Assembly (NCBI GenBank): GCA_030077755.1
Contig: JAQJZZ010000017.1
Span: 1,798,001-1,862,000, forward strand
Origin: Filosporella fistucella
Taxonomy: Eukaryota > Ascomycota > Leotiomycetes > Helotiales
Direction of reading: 5' to 3'
DNA: 64,000 nucleotides
Shown here: in pieces, positions 62,996-64,000 of the stretch
Layout: the number at the start of each line of letters is the position of its first letter
Numbering within the stretch: position 1 is the first letter of the stretch
Notes under the pieces: model-generated
What the model saw: only the letters and a program-made list of their open reading frames with translations
The model's database searches: none
What the model was told of the DNA's origin: nothing
Position numbers and translations under genes: made by a program

Positions 62996-64000
62996 TTACG
63001 TCCTCTCCAACACCAATCTCAAGGCTCTCGCCTCAACACTCGCAGCTTTCCCATCTTCACTAACCACAAACGTAAAATCATCAACCGCAACACCACCGTA
63101 TCTAATATTCCCTGCCCCGGCCCAGGTAGCACACTCAAAAAATGGATTCGAGCTATCTGGTGCCAGTTTATTCTCAAACACAGCTCGCCAGCTGACCTCA
63201 CCTCCCTTGCCATGCCTTACCTTATTCATCAAACCCGTGGGATAAAGCCGGATGCTTACATCTGCTGGTAAGAGAGCCCCAACAAGAGATGCTGCGATGA
63301 CGAACATATCTGTATTGTTACTTATAAAGCTGTCGATACCGAGACCTAGATGTGATGGGCTAGTAGATATCGTGATTGAAGAGTTGAGTGTACCATCTTT
63401 GGACTTGTAAGTACCAGCAAAGTTCGATGCAGCTTCTTCCCTAGATGCAGCCTCTACGGAAGGCAAAACCGTTTCCAGGGTGAAATTGGTGATGATTGAA
63501 AAATCAGCTGTAGGAATCCCAGCATCTGCATGGAGAACAACGAAACCGATACCCCAATCTGGGATGAGAGCGATGTTTGAGTGGTATGCGGCATAGTCAC
63601 CTTCTTTGGTGTATATGTCTACGATTTTGGGCGGCGACGGCGAAGGAAGTTGGTATCTCCATATCTCCCATGGTGCACCTATTGAGAAATAGGGGCTTGC
63701 GGTGTGTGTGACTGGCTTTAGCCACCGGCGAGTGAGAGGTGGTGAAAGCAAGGAAGATGTTAGGATAGAACGGCCGATAATGGTAAGGTCATGGGATGTT
63801 GAAAATATGCCCCCGGCTCTGTGTCGTAATTTGGTGTCAGTCATTGATACAGGTTATGATCTCTAGGGGAAGAAAGTAAAAGGAAGGAATGCCATTACGA
63901 CATACGGAGTAAAGTCTTTAAAGTCGAGATCCCAGCCACTTATTGCCGCATCACTGGGAATAACCATATGCGAGGGGTCTTTCGGGGGAGAAGATGAAGT
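62996..64000 (-). CDS. Beta-lactamase-like serine hydrolase, C-terminal part
   Basis: Runs off the right edge, so the N-terminus with the catalytic Ser-x-x-Lys is not in the window. Exons: beyond 64,000 to 63,906, then 63,818-62,996, with a GTATGT donor and an 87-nt intron. The junction reads DLDFKDFTPAGGIFSTSHDL, the Gly-Gly-hinge segment typical of fungal class C beta-lactamase/transpeptidase-like proteins. It is followed by IGRSIL, SPPLTRRWLKPVTHTASPYF, IYTKEGDYAAYHSNIALIPD (substrate-pocket Gly-Asp), GIGFVVLHAD, and the C-terminal beta domain ending VEARALRLVLERT. The reaction is probably hydrolysis of an ester, amide or lactam. Such proteins are often secreted or act in secondary metabolism, but no other biosynthetic gene is seen here. 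The ATG at 63,844 in the same frame is intronic, not the start. Confidence 0.75.

Noticed and set aside
52167..64000. Secondary-metabolite cluster (beta-lactamase-like hydrolase, membrane protein)
   Set aside because: No synthase, oxidase, transporter or pathway regulator is present in the window.

Overview
The window looks like a piece of nuclear genome from a filamentous ascomycete (Pezizomycotina; a leotiomycete-like fungus is my guess). The reasons are introns of about 50-95 nt with GT...AG ends, fungal families (fungal rhodopsin domain, dynamin-like GTPase, F-box, secreted DUF5695, NLR-type N-terminal domain, Hsp70-like ATPase), and a genome split sharply into AT-rich and balanced-GC blocks. 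The AT-rich block carries the mark of repeat-induced point mutation (RIP): C-to-T and G-to-A changes on both strands that turn Gln and Trp codons into stops.

Positions 1 to about 37,900 form one AT-rich graveyard of transposable elements with no intact gene. It holds three copies of one Ty3/Gypsy-like element: A, minus, cut by the left edge; B, plus, 4,250-13,880; C, minus, 15,615-25,218. B and C are the arms of an inverted duplication of about 9.6 kb. Repeats of about 200 bp sit at the 5' end of all three copies and also, in inverted orientation, at the 3' end of B. An unidentified coding relic is present twice (14,130-15,612 minus; 25,425-26,756 plus). Next comes a second Gypsy element with long LTRs (26,757-34,304, minus), then fragments of other retroelements, and finally an extremely AT-rich tract with a foldback of almost 1 kb (36,665-37,597).

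The composition changes abruptly near 37,900. The genes just beyond are mostly damaged: a dynamin-like GTPase with a one-base frameshift and an in-frame TAG (39,442-41,855), a fragment of a second dynamin with TAA inside its P-loop (42,424-42,855), a small AT-rich island (42,890-43,325), an F-box-like gene with a frameshift and a TAG (45,968-47,385), and a more eroded F-box/LRR-like relic (50,304-51,272). All three clear stops can be explained by CAA/CAG-to-TAA/TAG changes, as expected if RIP acted on duplicated genes or leaked from the repeat block.

Apparently intact genes lie among and beyond these: a small protein of unknown function (38,225-38,989, minus), a seven-helix fungal rhodopsin-domain protein (44,573-45,748), a Ser/Thr-rich protein with a C-terminal hydrophobic anchor (48,503-49,492, minus), a large secreted DUF5695-type protein (52,167-54,896), a six-exon gene of about 1,169 codons (58,538-62,339, minus), and the C-terminal part of a beta-lactamase-like serine hydrolase running off the right edge (62,996 onward, minus). 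The six-exon gene is the most interesting: it joins an NLR-like N-terminal domain, a TPR-like helical region and an Hsp70/actin-type ATPase fold whose second phosphate loop is degenerate. That is the layout of a fungal immune or incompatibility receptor with Hsp70 in place of the usual NTPase. I see no operon or biosynthetic cluster; the genes appear to be independent accessory genes at the edge of a repeat island. No tRNA, rRNA or CRISPR array was recognised.
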